Source: Bacteroidales bacterium
GTDB taxonomy: Bacteria; Bacteroidota; Bacteroidia; Bacteroidales; UBA932
DNA length: 40,192 nt
Direction of reading: 5' to 3'
NCBI GenBank assembly: GCA_017560625.1
Contig: JAFZEP010000099.1
Span: 1-40,192, forward strand
Positions 24,386 to 33,888 of the stretch are shown here, piece after piece. The notes under the pieces are model-generated. The model worked only from the letters and a program-made list of their open reading frames with translations, was not told the DNA's origin and searched no databases. Each line of letters begins with the position of its first letter. The first letter of the stretch is position 1. A program made the position numbers and the translations under genes.

Positions 24386-25250
24386 TCGCATAATCCTTCT
24401 TGACGTTGGAGGCACATTCGTCAAGTCATCTCTCGGCATCGCCGGCCAAGGCGCTGTCGAGGGGACTTTCGACAGCACTCCTATGTCTTCAGACGGTACA
24501 GCTCAGGAGATCGAAGCATCTTTCCGTACTGCTGTAGCCGGTCAGATGAAGAGGGCTGAAGAGTCCGGCTGCACTGTAGACGCTGTATGCGTGGTGATGC
24601 CGGGTCCGTTCAACTACAAGGAGGGCATCTTCCTGATGAAGCACAAGTTCGCTTCTGTATATGGACAATCATTCCGCGATATCCTCGGAGATGTTGTAGG
24701 ACCCCAGGTCCGCCTTGCGTTTGCACATGATGTCAATGGCGCTCTCAACGGAGCCTTGACCCTGCGCCCTGAACTTAAGAAGGGAGTGGTGGCAATGTCG
24801 ACGCTTGGAACAGGATTGGGATTCGCATATGCCGTGGACGGCGTAGTGATGGAATCTGAGACCGGTTCACCTGCAAGGAATCTGTGGAATGCGCCTTATG
24901 GTGATGGAATCCTTGAGGACCATGTGTCAAGAAGGGCTATTCTCCGTGTGTATGCAGAACTCGGAGGTGTCCTTGCGGATGGCGAAGATGTGAAGGAGAT
25001 TGCAGACAGGGCCCGTGGCGGCGACGAGAAAGCTCTTGAGGCATTCCGCAGCGCAGGAAGACACTATGTAGCCGGCGCAAGGGATATGATCATGGAACTC
25101 GGAGTGAGCCATCTGCTTTTCGCAGGCCAGATCGCAAAGTCCTTCGACCTGATGGAAGATGAGATCAGGAATGGTCTCGGCGAGGGCGTCAATGTGTCCG
25201 TTGTGGATGACATCCAGGGCACAGTACTCGTCGGAATCGCTTCATTGTAA
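24372..25250 (+). CDS. ROK-type sugar kinase
   Basis: The ATG at 24372 overlaps the end of the preceding gene by 14 bp and gives 292 aa starting MTLNSRIILLDVGGTFVK, the phosphate-binding loop of ROK/ASKHA kinases; an ATG at 24303 would add 23 residues without family character. The catalytic Asp is Asp120 (FAHDVNGAL), and STLGTGLGFAYAVDG is the second phosphate loop. The usual ROK zinc motif (GHxxx...CxCGxxGCxE) is missing, so it is a zinc-free variant. It would phosphorylate the sugar made by the two upstream isomerase-like proteins. It ends 38 bp before SusC, possibly in the same transcript. Confidence 0.85.
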   Translation: MTLNSRIILLDVGGTFVKSSLGIAGQGAVEGTFDSTPMSSDGTAQEIEASFRTAVAGQMKRAEESGCTVDAVCVVMPGPFNYKEGIFLMKHKFASVYGQSFRDILGDVVGPQVRLAFAHDVNGALNGALTLRPELKKGVVAMSTLGTGLGFAYAVDGVVMESETGSPARNLWNAPYGDGILEDHVSRRAILRVYAELGGVLADGEDVKEIADRARGGDEKALEAFRSAGRHYVAGARDMIMELGVSHLLFAGQIAKSFDLMEDEIRNGLGEGVNVSVVDDIQGTVLVGIASL

Positions 25251-25288
25251 AAAAAAGATTACAAAATATTAAACTAACCAACCTTATT

Positions 25289-28200
25289 ATGATGCTAACA
25301 AAACGTATGGAAGGACTCAGAAGAGTGCTCGCACTCTGCCTTGTGTCCGCTTGTGCAATGGTTTCGGCCTTTGCGCAGGACAGAAACGTATCCGGTGTCA
25401 TCCTTGACGAGACTGATCAGGGAATACCCGGTGCTTACGTTGTAGTCAAAGGAGAGACCCGAGGCGCCATGACTGACGACCAGGGTAGATTCAACATCAG
25501 TGTTTCTCCTGACGACGTTCTCATTGCCTCTTTCCTCGGTTATCTTGATGAGGAAGTGAAAGTAGGCGATGAGACAAAGCTTACAATCAAACTCGTGCCT
25601 GCTGCCAACGAACTCGAAGGAGTAGTGAAGGTGGCTTACGGTACACAGAGAAAGGCATCCGTGATCGGATCCATCGCTACCGTGGACATGGGAACTCTCG
25701 CACAGTCGCAGGGTAACCTCTCTACAAGCCTTGCCGGTAAACTTGCCGGTGTGGTTGCAATCCAGAAGACCGGTGAGCCAGGTGCTTCAGCAGATTTCTG
25801 GATCCGCGGTGTGAGTACGTTCGGTGCCAACTCGACTCCTCTCATCCTCGTGGATGGTGTGGAGCGTAGTATGGATATGGTTGACACAGAGGATATTGCA
25901 TCGCTCTCTATTCTTAAGGATGCGTCAGCTACAGCTCTTTACGGTGTGCGTGGTGCCAACGGTATCGTTCTCATCACAACACGTCGTGGTTCGGAGTCGA
26001 AGCCGCAGCTCTCAATCAAGGTTGAGACAGGTTTGACATCTCCGGTGAAGCTTCCTGAGATGGCAAGCACAGGCGAGTTCATCGACTTCCTCAACAACAT
26101 GTACATCAACAGCGGCCAGGATGCCATCTACAACGACTTTGCAAAGGAGCAGTATCTTGCTTCTGCAATGGGTCTCCCTGGTGCTGACACAGACCTCTAT
26201 CCTTCAGTAGACTGGGTGAACGAGACATTCAAGAACCAGGCTATGACTACAAAGGCAAACATCGGTGTGTCAGGTGGTACAAAGAACGTACGCTACTATG
26301 TGGGTGGTTCATATTACCTCGAGGACGGTATCCTCAACACAGCGGCAAACGACCGCTACGACGCTCAGATGAGCTACCAGAGATTCAACTTCCGTACAAA
26401 CGTGGACATCAACCTCACCAAGTCTACAGTGCTCGGTATGAACGTGTCTACACAGTTCACAGTGAAGAACTCTCCTGCAGCAGGTCTTGACGCCCTCCTC
26501 CAGCAGACAATGACAATGACCCCTACAGCGATTCCGCTCAAGTATTCTGACGGAACCCTCGCTTCAATCAAGGGTACTGCCAACCCATACAACCTCCTCA
26601 ACGAGAAGGGTTATTCAAACACAAGCAGCAACGTTGCACAGTCAACAGTGTCGCTTACTCAGGACTTCTCTGATTTCGTGACTGAAGGTCTTACAGCACG
26701 CGTTGCATTCTCATTCGACGCTACAAACACAAACACTCTCAACCGTTCGATCAGCCCTAAGACATACAGAGCTATCGGCAGAAACGACGAGGGCGCACTC
26801 CAGTACGAGGTAATCGACGACTATGCAGGCTATATCACTCTCGGAACATCACACAGCGGTACACGCTACATCAACTTCGAGGGTTCAGTGAACTACGAGC
26901 GCCAGTTCGCTTATGCACACCGTGTGAGCGGAATGGTTCTCTACAGCATGCGTTCGCTTTCACACACCCATCCTGGCTCATACATCGCGGCTTTCCCTTA
27001 CAAGTCTATGGGTGTTGCAGCACGTGCGACTTACTCATACAAGGACCGCTACTTCTTCGAGTTCAACATGGGTTACAACGGATCTGAGAACTTCGCTCCA
27101 GGCCACCGCTTCGGTTTCTTCCCTGCAGTCGCTGTCGGTTACATGATCAGCAACGAGCCTTGGTGGGAGCCTGTTTCAGACGCGATCAACCTCCTCAAGT
27201 TCAAGGCTTCTTACGGTTCTGTAGGTAACGACCAGATCGGTGGTAGCCGCCGTTTCGCTTACAATACAACCATCAACACTTCAGCAACAGGTGCTGCATG
27301 GGGTACAGTTCCTAACTCATCTGCAACCGGTTATGCAACAGTAGGCGGTATCACAACTGCCGAGATGGGTAACTCGGAGGTAGAGTGGGAGCAGGCGACA
27401 AAGGGCAACGTCGGTATCGAGCTCGGTCTCTTCAACGACCTCACAATCAACGCCGACCTCTTCCGCGACTACCGTGACGGCATCTTCCTCATGCGTCAGT
27501 CGACTCCATCTGCTGTGGGTCTCCAGAAAGACCAGTATGTGAACATCGGAGAGATGCTCAACCGCGGTTTCGATATGTCGGTTGTTTACGACCACACATT
27601 CGCAAACGGTCTTTCAGTTTCAGCAAGAGGTAACTTCACATTCAACCGCAACCGCCTCATCTACAACGATCAGCCGACTCCGGTTGAGGAGTACCTCAGC
27701 GAGGTAGGCTTCGCATACGGTCAGAGAAAGGGTCTCATCTCATGCGGCCTCTTCGAGAGCCAGGAGGACATCGACAGCTGGCCAACCCAGACTTTCGGTG
27801 ACGTGCAGCCAGGTGACATCAAGTATAAGGATATCAACGGTGACGGTTATGTAGACCAGTACGACAAGGTTGCCATCGGATACACTACTATCCCTGAGAT
27901 CAACTACGGTTTCGGTGCCAGCCTCGGTTACAAGGGCTTCGACGTTTCTGTATTCTTCAGCGGTGTTGCCAACGTGACTCGTCAGATCGGTGGTACAAAC
28001 CTCTACGGTGCTTCATCATCACCTCAGCTTACAGGACAGGTGTTCAAGGATGTTGCCCAGAATCACTGGACAATCGAAAATCCAAATCCTAACGCTCCTT
28101 ATCCAAGACTCGGAACAACCCGTTCAAACAACAACATCCAGACTTCAGACTACTGGACACGCGACATGAGCTTCCTCCGTCTGAAGAACGCAGAGATCGG

Positions 28201-28384
28201 ATATACATTCCCTAAGAAGTGGACAAAGAAGGCAGGCATCCAGGCTCTCCGCCTCTATGTGGCAGGAACCAACCTCCTTACCTTCTCAGACTTCAAGCTT
28301 TGGGATCCTGAGCTTGACACAGCATACGGTACAAGATACCCTATCACACGTAACGTAAGTCTTGGTTTGAACATCAACTTCTAA
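25289..28384 (+). CDS. SusC-like TonB-dependent outer-membrane transporter
   Basis: A 1031-aa outer-membrane protein. A signal peptide (about 1-29, ending SAFAQ) precedes a carboxypeptidase-regulatory-like domain (about 32-112, VSGVILDETDQGIPGAYVVV), a TonB-box region (VAYGTQRKASVIGSIATV) and a plug (about 125-235, WIRGVSTFGANSTPLILVDG, ending RGANGIVLITTRRG). A 22-strand barrel follows, ending in the aromatic SLGLNINF. It imports oligosaccharides with its SusD partner, whose gene starts 14 bp later. No clear promoter is seen in the 38 bp upstream, so it is probably transcribed from 19695. Codons ending in C are strongly preferred, in line with high expression. Confidence 0.97.
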   Translation: MMLTKRMEGLRRVLALCLVSACAMVSAFAQDRNVSGVILDETDQGIPGAYVVVKGETRGAMTDDQGRFNISVSPDDVLIASFLGYLDEEVKVGDETKLTIKLVPAANELEGVVKVAYGTQRKASVIGSIATVDMGTLAQSQGNLSTSLAGKLAGVVAIQKTGEPGASADFWIRGVSTFGANSTPLILVDGVERSMDMVDTEDIASLSILKDASATALYGVRGANGIVLITTRRGSESKPQLSIKVETGLTSPVKLPEMASTGEFIDFLNNMYINSGQDAIYNDFAKEQYLASAMGLPGADTDLYPSVDWVNETFKNQAMTTKANIGVSGGTKNVRYYVGGSYYLEDGILNTAANDRYDAQMSYQRFNFRTNVDINLTKSTVLGMNVSTQFTVKNSPAAGLDALLQQTMTMTPTAIPLKYSDGTLASIKGTANPYNLLNEKGYSNTSSNVAQSTVSLTQDFSDFVTEGLTARVAFSFDATNTNTLNRSISPKTYRAIGRNDEGALQYEVIDDYAGYITLGTSHSGTRYINFEGSVNYERQFAYAHRVSGMVLYSMRSLSHTHPGSYIAAFPYKSMGVAARATYSYKDRYFFEFNMGYNGSENFAPGHRFGFFPAVAVGYMISNEPWWEPVSDAINLLKFKASYGSVGNDQIGGSRRFAYNTTINTSATGAAWGTVPNSSATGYATVGGITTAEMGNSEVEWEQATKGNVGIELGLFNDLTINADLFRDYRDGIFLMRQSTPSAVGLQKDQYVNIGEMLNRGFDMSVVYDHTFANGLSVSARGNFTFNRNRLIYNDQPTPVEEYLSEVGFAYGQRKGLISCGLFESQEDIDSWPTQTFGDVQPGDIKYKDINGDGYVDQYDKVAIGYTTIPEINYGFGASLGYKGFDVSVFFSGVANVTRQIGGTNLYGASSSPQLTGQVFKDVAQNHWTIENPNPNAPYPRLGTTRSNNNIQTSDYWTRDMSFLRLKNAEIGYTFPKKWTKKAGIQALRLYVAGTNLLTFSDFKLWDPELDTAYGTRYPITRNVSLGLNINF

Positions 28385-28398
28385 TTGACTCACAGGAA

Positions 28399-30381
28399 AT
28401 GAAAAAACTTATATATACATTATCGACTTTTGCGCTGCTTGCACTTGGTGCAGTGTCTTGCGACTCTTACTTTGATGTAGAGCTCCAGGACCAGGCTACC
28501 ATCGAGGAGATGTTCAGCAAGAGAGGAACAGCACGCCAGCTCGCAGCACACATGTACGCCTACCTTCCAAAGGAGGAGAATCCGGTGGACGCTACCACTG
28601 AGGGAGGTTTCTCAGGCCGTACTGACGCGCGTCAGGTCAACGCATCTGCATACGCAAACAACGTATTCGACCTCCGCGTAGGCGACTATAGCCCTGCTTC
28701 TATCACAGGCTACACTCTTTGGGAGAATTACTATAAGGCAATCGCTCACTGTACACTCGTGATCGAAAACATCCACCTCAACAAAGAGGATAACGAGGCT
28801 GTGCGTGAATACATGAAGGCTGAGGCCCGTTTCATGCGTGCTTTCTACTATTTCTGTCTTTTCCGTACATATGGTCCGGTGATCGTATGGGGTGACAAGG
28901 CTGCACCTTCAGATGCTGTAGGTTCAAGCCTCGACAGAAACACTCTCGAGGAGAACATCGACTTCATCGTTTCAGAGCTTGACAGAGCCATCGATGTGCT
29001 TCCTATGAGCATCACTGAGGTGGGTCTTCAGGAGGGTTCAGACATGGGACGTGCTACAAAGGGTGCCGCAATGGCTCTCAAGTCAAGAGTGCTTCTATAC
29101 GCTGCTTCTCCGCTCTACAACGGAAACGACCTCTATGCAGGCATGACAAACTACTACGGCAATGAGATCTTCCCTCAGGGCTACGATGCAACAAAGTGGG
29201 AAGAGGCAAAGAAGGCAGCAAAGGCTGTCATCGACCTCAACTACTATAGCCTCGTAAAGGCAGACAAGACTTCCGGCGATGAGTTTACAGACGGTATCCG
29301 TGCATACCAGAACATCTTCTTCAAGCAGTGGAACGAGGAGACAATCTGGGGATGGTGGATGAACTTCTACACTGACTGGCTCGGCCGTACAGGCGGTTTC
29401 ATCGGTGCTTGCGCTCCACGTAACATCACCGTTGAGGGATGGCAGTCGCTCACTCCTTCATTCAAGCTTGTTGACGCTTATGCAATGTATGAGTCAGGCC
29501 GTTACCCTGTAACAGGATATGACAGAACATCCGGCATGGATGACTACTCTAAGCCTGTCATCGACGAGACTTCAGGCTATGTTTCTGAGGGCTTCAGCAT
29601 GACAACTCAGTTCGAGGCAGAGTGGGCAGGCGAGTTCGAGGCACACAACTCTACTCTCGGCCGCGAGCCACGCTACTATGCATGTCTCGTTCCTAACGGA
29701 TACTATTGGCCTTGCGACCCTAAGCTCAAGACCATGACCAACCCTAAGACATCATCTACTACATGGACTGCAGAGGACATGAGATGTCACTTCTGGAGAG
29801 GTTCAGGTGCTCTGTGCCAGCGTTGGGATCAGACTTCTACAAACAACTACTTCGGTTATGCATGGCGTCGTCTCTATGCAGCCAACAACCCTCTCGACGT
29901 GGGATCTGACTACCAGCAGATCAAGTATGTATACCCAGCATTCCGTCTTGCTGAGATCTTCTTCAACTATGCTGAGTGCTGTATCGAGACAGGTGACTAC
30001 GATGAGGCTATCAAGTATCTCAACATGATCCGTAACCGTTCAGGTCTCAACGACCTCGAGGTTGCATACCCAGGCATCGCAACAGATCCTGAGCTCCTCA
30101 GATGGTGCTTCAAGCAGGAGAAGATGATCGAGTTCGCTATCGAAGGTCCTATGCATTTCTATGACAGCTGCCGCTGGATGACTGCAGAGAAGAACTTCCC
30201 TACACTCAACTGGACTCTCAACCTCAACGACCCGGTAGACTATCACGATTCATGGGTACGCTCGAGCGAGGACTTCCCGCTTGCAAAGCACTCTAAGTTC
30301 ACAAAGAGAGACTACCTCTTCCCATTCGACTCAGATCAGCTTGCTGAGATGACGAACCTTACACAGAACTACGGATTCTAA
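28399..30381 (+). CDS. SusD/RagB-like glycan-binding lipoprotein
   Basis: A 660-aa surface lipoprotein (lipobox GAVSC, Cys21) that forms the lid on the SusC transporter. It shows SusD/RagB features: helical TPR-like N-terminal half (YTLWENYYKAIAHCTLVIEN, EARFMRAFYYFCLFRTYGPV) and the C-terminal FRLAEIFFNYAECCIETGDY, followed by YLNMIRNRSGL. It is longer than the usual 500-600 aa, with the extra length mainly in the middle (TEWAGEFE to DMRCHFWRGS region), probably around the binding surface. It lies 14 bp after SusC and 5 bp before the next lipoprotein, making a three-gene surface unit. Confidence 0.96.
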   Translation: MKKLIYTLSTFALLALGAVSCDSYFDVELQDQATIEEMFSKRGTARQLAAHMYAYLPKEENPVDATTEGGFSGRTDARQVNASAYANNVFDLRVGDYSPASITGYTLWENYYKAIAHCTLVIENIHLNKEDNEAVREYMKAEARFMRAFYYFCLFRTYGPVIVWGDKAAPSDAVGSSLDRNTLEENIDFIVSELDRAIDVLPMSITEVGLQEGSDMGRATKGAAMALKSRVLLYAASPLYNGNDLYAGMTNYYGNEIFPQGYDATKWEEAKKAAKAVIDLNYYSLVKADKTSGDEFTDGIRAYQNIFFKQWNEETIWGWWMNFYTDWLGRTGGFIGACAPRNITVEGWQSLTPSFKLVDAYAMYESGRYPVTGYDRTSGMDDYSKPVIDETSGYVSEGFSMTTQFEAEWAGEFEAHNSTLGREPRYYACLVPNGYYWPCDPKLKTMTNPKTSSTTWTAEDMRCHFWRGSGALCQRWDQTSTNNYFGYAWRRLYAANNPLDVGSDYQQIKYVYPAFRLAEIFFNYAECCIETGDYDEAIKYLNMIRNRSGLNDLEVAYPGIATDPELLRWCFKQEKMIEFAIEGPMHFYDSCRWMTAEKNFPTLNWTLNLNDPVDYHDSWVRSSEDFPLAKHSKFTKRDYLFPFDSDQLAEMTNLTQNYGF

Positions 30382-30386
30382 TCTGA

Positions 30387-32426
30387 ATGAATATGAAGAA
30401 GATTTTCATAAATATCTTGCTTTCTGCACTGACGATTGCTGCCGTAGCATCTTGTGCGGATGACAGAAACAACTTTCTGCCAGACGACTCATTCGGCTTC
30501 AACAACAAGGCCGGTGAAAATGTCGTGACACTCCCTCTTTATGGCGGTTCATATGATGTGAACGTCATCAAGAGCGGAAAGGGACTCAATGAAGGTGTTG
30601 TCAACATCACAACATCCAACTTCGACCTCAATAACTTCAACAAGCAGTATGGTGTGGAGTATATTCCGCTTCCAACTGACCAGAATCTCTACTCTTTCAG
30701 CACTGAAAGCATCGCTTTCGGCACTGACGATGTGACCAAGTCATTCACAATCTCATGGGACATCGCAAAGGTGGCTGCATTCATGGAAGAGGAGCCAGCA
30801 AACCAGTACTGTATTCCTGTAGCACTCCGCTCGGACAACCTCGAGGTGAATGAGGGCCGTCAGGTGTTCATCCTCAATCTCGTGACTTCGACTGTAACAG
30901 CAGAGCAGACTCTCCTGAGCCGTACATACGAGTGGGAGTCAGAGCCTGTTTCCGAGACAATGGACATCACAGTACGCATCGACAAGGCAATCCCTGCTAT
31001 CGATCTCACTCTTGATTTCGAGGTGGACGAGACTCTTGTGGCTGAATACAACGCAGCAAACGGCACGAACTACACTCTTGCTCCGGAAGGACTCGTGACT
31101 GTAGGTGCAGATCCTGTAATCAAGGCTGGCGAGGGCTATGCTCTCCTTCCTGTTACCATCAACACAGAGGCTATCGCTGTGGATATGGAAGTTGAGGTTG
31201 GCGGCGTTACTGAGACTAAGAAACTCGTCAAGAGAGACTGGGACGGCTATGTTGTTCCTGTCAAGATCTCAGGCATGTCAGTTGACGGAGTAAAGGTGAA
31301 GAACGGCCTTACATACATCGTTGTGAAGGGTCTCGAGCCTATCCCGCCACAGCTCTTCACACGCCTCTGGGGTATCTACGCTACATCATCTACAACTCCA
31401 TGGCAGTCTACATTCGGTATTACAGATTCACGTAATATCACTATGGACGACCAGTACATCTATATTCCTCAGTCTTCAGCAGATGCTCCAGTGCTCAAGG
31501 CAGTAAGCATCACTGATCCTTCTGTTGTGAAGAATGTGAATGTAGAAGGCGTAAGCGGTGGTACACACGCTCTCTCATGCGTGAGAATGATCCCTAACAC
31601 AGATCCTGCAGTGAACGGCGGCAAGGACATCCTTGTTGCAACAAACCTCACTCTCGGTGACGGTTCACACCTCCACTACTACGCTTGGCTCAACGGCATC
31701 GACAGTGCTCCTACCAAGTATATGGTAGATGACTCAGGCCGTCGTATGGGTGATAAGTTCATCGTGCTCGGAAGCTGGAAGAGCGGTGAGATCTACTTCA
31801 AGGACTACAACTCAGGTAACATCGTAAGAAACGCTATGGTTGATACCGGTATCGGTGAGTGGCCAGGTGCTGACGGACTTGCATATGCACGTGGACGTTA
31901 CGACTACTCGGCTTCAGTGCTTGACGCAGCAGGCTGCATCGGTTCTGCATATGTTTACCCTGGTACTCCAAAGGCAGGTTCAGATATTATCCCTGGATTC
32001 CTCGTTACATCTACTGCCAGCGGTCACTGGCTCGCTAATACTTCAGGAAACGTATTCGCTTCAACTGCAGACCTCGGTCTCGGAATGACTCACGGATACA
32101 ACTTCTTCAGCGATGCCAAGACAGGTGCGAAGTATGTTGCATACGTAGCTCTTGAGGCTGCTCAGGACAAGGGTTCCGTGAAGGTGATTTCAGACTTCAA
32201 CGGCACTTACGATGGTCTTGCAGGTGTTCTCCAGACCAACAAGGTGGTGTTCGAGGCTCCTGTACAGGACGGTATGGACGCAACAGTCGTTTCTCCTTGC
32301 CCTGCAACTCACTCTACAGGTGACTGCGTGGTACGTGAGGTAAACGGCACTACATACATGGCAGTGATGATCCAGAACGTTGGTATCTCTGTCTTCAAGC
32401 TCAACGCCGGCTTCATCGCAGAGTAA
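30387..32426 (+). CDS. DUF1735-DUF5018-like surface glycan-binding lipoprotein
   Basis: A 679-aa lipoprotein with lipobox VASC (Cys23) followed by ADD, an acidic surface-export signal. Two DUF1735-like beta domains (about 35-165 and 170-310) are visible through LPLYGGSYDVNVIKSGKGL and YNAANGTNYTLAPEGLVTV. Residues about 318-679 are a DUF5018-like C-terminal domain (MDDQYIYIPQ, GGTHALSCVRMIPNTDP, MTHGYNFF, final VGISVFKLN) that is also found in the lipoprotein at 7526-9712. The position after SusD is that of a SusE/F-type surface glycan-binding protein, so it probably binds the target glycan. No catalytic motif was noticed. Confidence 0.88.
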   Translation: MNMKKIFINILLSALTIAAVASCADDRNNFLPDDSFGFNNKAGENVVTLPLYGGSYDVNVIKSGKGLNEGVVNITTSNFDLNNFNKQYGVEYIPLPTDQNLYSFSTESIAFGTDDVTKSFTISWDIAKVAAFMEEEPANQYCIPVALRSDNLEVNEGRQVFILNLVTSTVTAEQTLLSRTYEWESEPVSETMDITVRIDKAIPAIDLTLDFEVDETLVAEYNAANGTNYTLAPEGLVTVGADPVIKAGEGYALLPVTINTEAIAVDMEVEVGGVTETKKLVKRDWDGYVVPVKISGMSVDGVKVKNGLTYIVVKGLEPIPPQLFTRLWGIYATSSTTPWQSTFGITDSRNITMDDQYIYIPQSSADAPVLKAVSITDPSVVKNVNVEGVSGGTHALSCVRMIPNTDPAVNGGKDILVATNLTLGDGSHLHYYAWLNGIDSAPTKYMVDDSGRRMGDKFIVLGSWKSGEIYFKDYNSGNIVRNAMVDTGIGEWPGADGLAYARGRYDYSASVLDAAGCIGSAYVYPGTPKAGSDIIPGFLVTSTASGHWLANTSGNVFASTADLGLGMTHGYNFFSDAKTGAKYVAYVALEAAQDKGSVKVISDFNGTYDGLAGVLQTNKVVFEAPVQDGMDATVVSPCPATHSTGDCVVREVNGTTYMAVMIQNVGISVFKLNAGFIAE

Positions 32427-32451
32427 TCTGACAGCTCGGTTTTTCTAGAAT

Positions 32452-32566
32452 AGACCACCGTGACATTATTTTCCAATATTTTGTCACGGTGGTCTTCAAA
32501 AATAGACAAATCAGGCCTTTTCAGGCACCACCGTGTCATTTTTTGAGTTATTTTTGACACGGTTGT
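32452..32566. repeat. Twin hairpins between the SusCD unit and DUF4855 gene
   Basis: The first inverted repeat is a perfect 14-bp stem AGACCACCGTGACA (32452-32465) / TGTCACGGTGGTCT (32482-32495) with a 16-nt AT-rich loop. The second is a 12-bp stem with one mismatch, ACCACCGTGTCA (32527-32538) / TGACACGGTTGT (32555-32566), also with a 16-nt loop. The left arms differ at one base over 12. A TAnnTTTG-like box (TATTTTTG, 32549-32556) lies in the second hairpin. They may be terminator, operator or mobile repeat. Confidence 0.75.
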
Positions 32567-32573
32567 AGAAGTT

Positions 32574-33770
32574 ATGACTGATATGAAAAAGACATTGATT
32601 ATTATTTCAGCCGTGCTTATGCTGTGCGGATGTGGTGCGCAGAAGAATCTCTACAAATGGGAGAAGGACCAGGTGCGCATGATTGCGGATGCTGCCATCT
32701 GCTATGGCGGTCACAGCGCCCGCAATCCATATCTCTGGACTGAGGAGCGTTTCGAAAAGACAGTCGCATACACAGATGAGAACGGTCAGGAGCATTGGCT
32801 CTTTGACAACATGATCATGATGGAACTTTGGGATGATGATTTCAAGGTTACATATTCCATCGCCAACGACGGCCGCTACTCTTCACGCAAGGAGCATTGG
32901 CAGGGACAGCTCGACTATTGGTTCGATGCCCAGAACGGCTTCGCTGCCCTTGACAGATGCATCGCGAATGTATCCAAGAGAATCGGCAAGCCTTCATCAA
33001 AGCGCGGCATCATCTTCTCGCTTCCTGACCCTGTGTTCTTCGAGCACTATTCGAAGGCGATGAAGGGTGAGAACAGAAACACTGTATATTGGGGCGAGAT
33101 CGATGGTGTGGCAATGGATTTTGCCAAGCCTGAGGATCGTGTAAAGGCATACAAGTGGCTTGTGGATGCAGTGCGCGCAAAGTTCGCTGAGGCAAAGTAC
33201 AAGAACATCGAGCTCATCGGTTTCTATGTGCTTTCAGAGGAACTTTCAGTGCCGGGCAGCTTCCGCTACGAGTACAAGCAGCACGACATCACCATCAAGG
33301 CTGTGGCTGACTACTGCCACTCTTTGAACGAGGGTTTCTACTGGGTGCCTTACGCAATGGCTCCAGGTGTGGAAAGAGGCAAGGACTTCGGCTTCGACCA
33401 GGTCGTGATGCAGCCGAACTACTACTGGACAGACGCGAAATGGAGCTGGGACCAGATCGAGCAGACCATCAGAAAGCATGGTCTCGGTATGGAGCTTGAG
33501 TTCGAGGGTACTCACGGCGAGCCTCTGACATCGTCTATTCTGGCAAACTTCAAGAACGGCAAGCCTAATCCGCATGCCGCACGCAACAAGTCGCGTTTCC
33601 AGGAATATCTTCACAATGCAGAGGTACGTGGCCTTTACGGAGAGGTGCCTTTCGTGCTATATTCCGGCACTAACGGTCTTTATGAGCTTGCAATTTCGGA
33701 AGATCCGACAGACCGCGCAATCTACCACGCCCTCTGCCGTTTCATCATCGAGAATCCACTTAAAAAGTAA
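32574..33770 (+). CDS. DUF4855 lipoprotein
   Basis: A 398-aa protein with a lipoprotein signal (MKKTLIIISAVLMLCGC); the start may be the ATG at 32574 or the one at 32583 three codons later. The body matches the DUF4855 family, which is found in Bacteroidetes polysaccharide loci and has no established activity: KVTYSIANDGRYSSRKEHWQ, IIFSLPDPVFF, KNIELIGFYVLSEEL, FYWVPYAMAPG, MELEFEGTHGEPL. The alternating strand-helix pattern and clustered acidic and aromatic residues look like a TIM-barrel carbohydrate-active fold, but this is inference. It stands between twin hairpins and a REP-like element, so it may form its own transcription unit. Confidence 0.8.
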   Translation: MTDMKKTLIIISAVLMLCGCGAQKNLYKWEKDQVRMIADAAICYGGHSARNPYLWTEERFEKTVAYTDENGQEHWLFDNMIMMELWDDDFKVTYSIANDGRYSSRKEHWQGQLDYWFDAQNGFAALDRCIANVSKRIGKPSSKRGIIFSLPDPVFFEHYSKAMKGENRNTVYWGEIDGVAMDFAKPEDRVKAYKWLVDAVRAKFAEAKYKNIELIGFYVLSEELSVPGSFRYEYKQHDITIKAVADYCHSLNEGFYWVPYAMAPGVERGKDFGFDQVVMQPNYYWTDAKWSWDQIEQTIRKHGLGMELEFEGTHGEPLTSSILANFKNGKPNPHAARNKSRFQEYLHNAEVRGLYGEVPFVLYSGTNGLYELAISEDPTDRAIYHALCRFIIENPLKK

Positions 33771-33773
33771 CAA

Positions 33774-33875
33774 GATTGCCACGGCTTCTGCGAAGCCTCG
33801 CAATGACGTATTGCACGTCATTACGAGGAGCGAAATTTTGCACGTCATTACGAGGAGCGGAGCGACGTGGTAATC
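33774..33875. repeat. REP-like palindromic repeat with internal 22-bp direct repeats
   Basis: The left end (GATTGCCACGGCTTCTGCG, then AAGCCTCGCAATGACG) is an imperfect inverted copy of the right end (CGTCATTACGAGGAGCGG, then AGCGACGTGGTAATC). Inside, the 22-base unit beginning TTGCACGTCATTACGAGG occurs twice (33811-33832 and 33838-33859). It is GC-rich, noncoding and fills the space between the DUF4855 and second GH127 genes. The sequence looks like a dispersed intergenic palindrome. Confidence 0.75.
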
Positions 33876-33888
33876 CTGAATAAAGAAA

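Noticed and set aside
33774..33875. CRISPR array
   Set aside because: Only two short repeats 27 bp apart with no true spacers and no cas genes; the palindromic ends fit a REP-like element.
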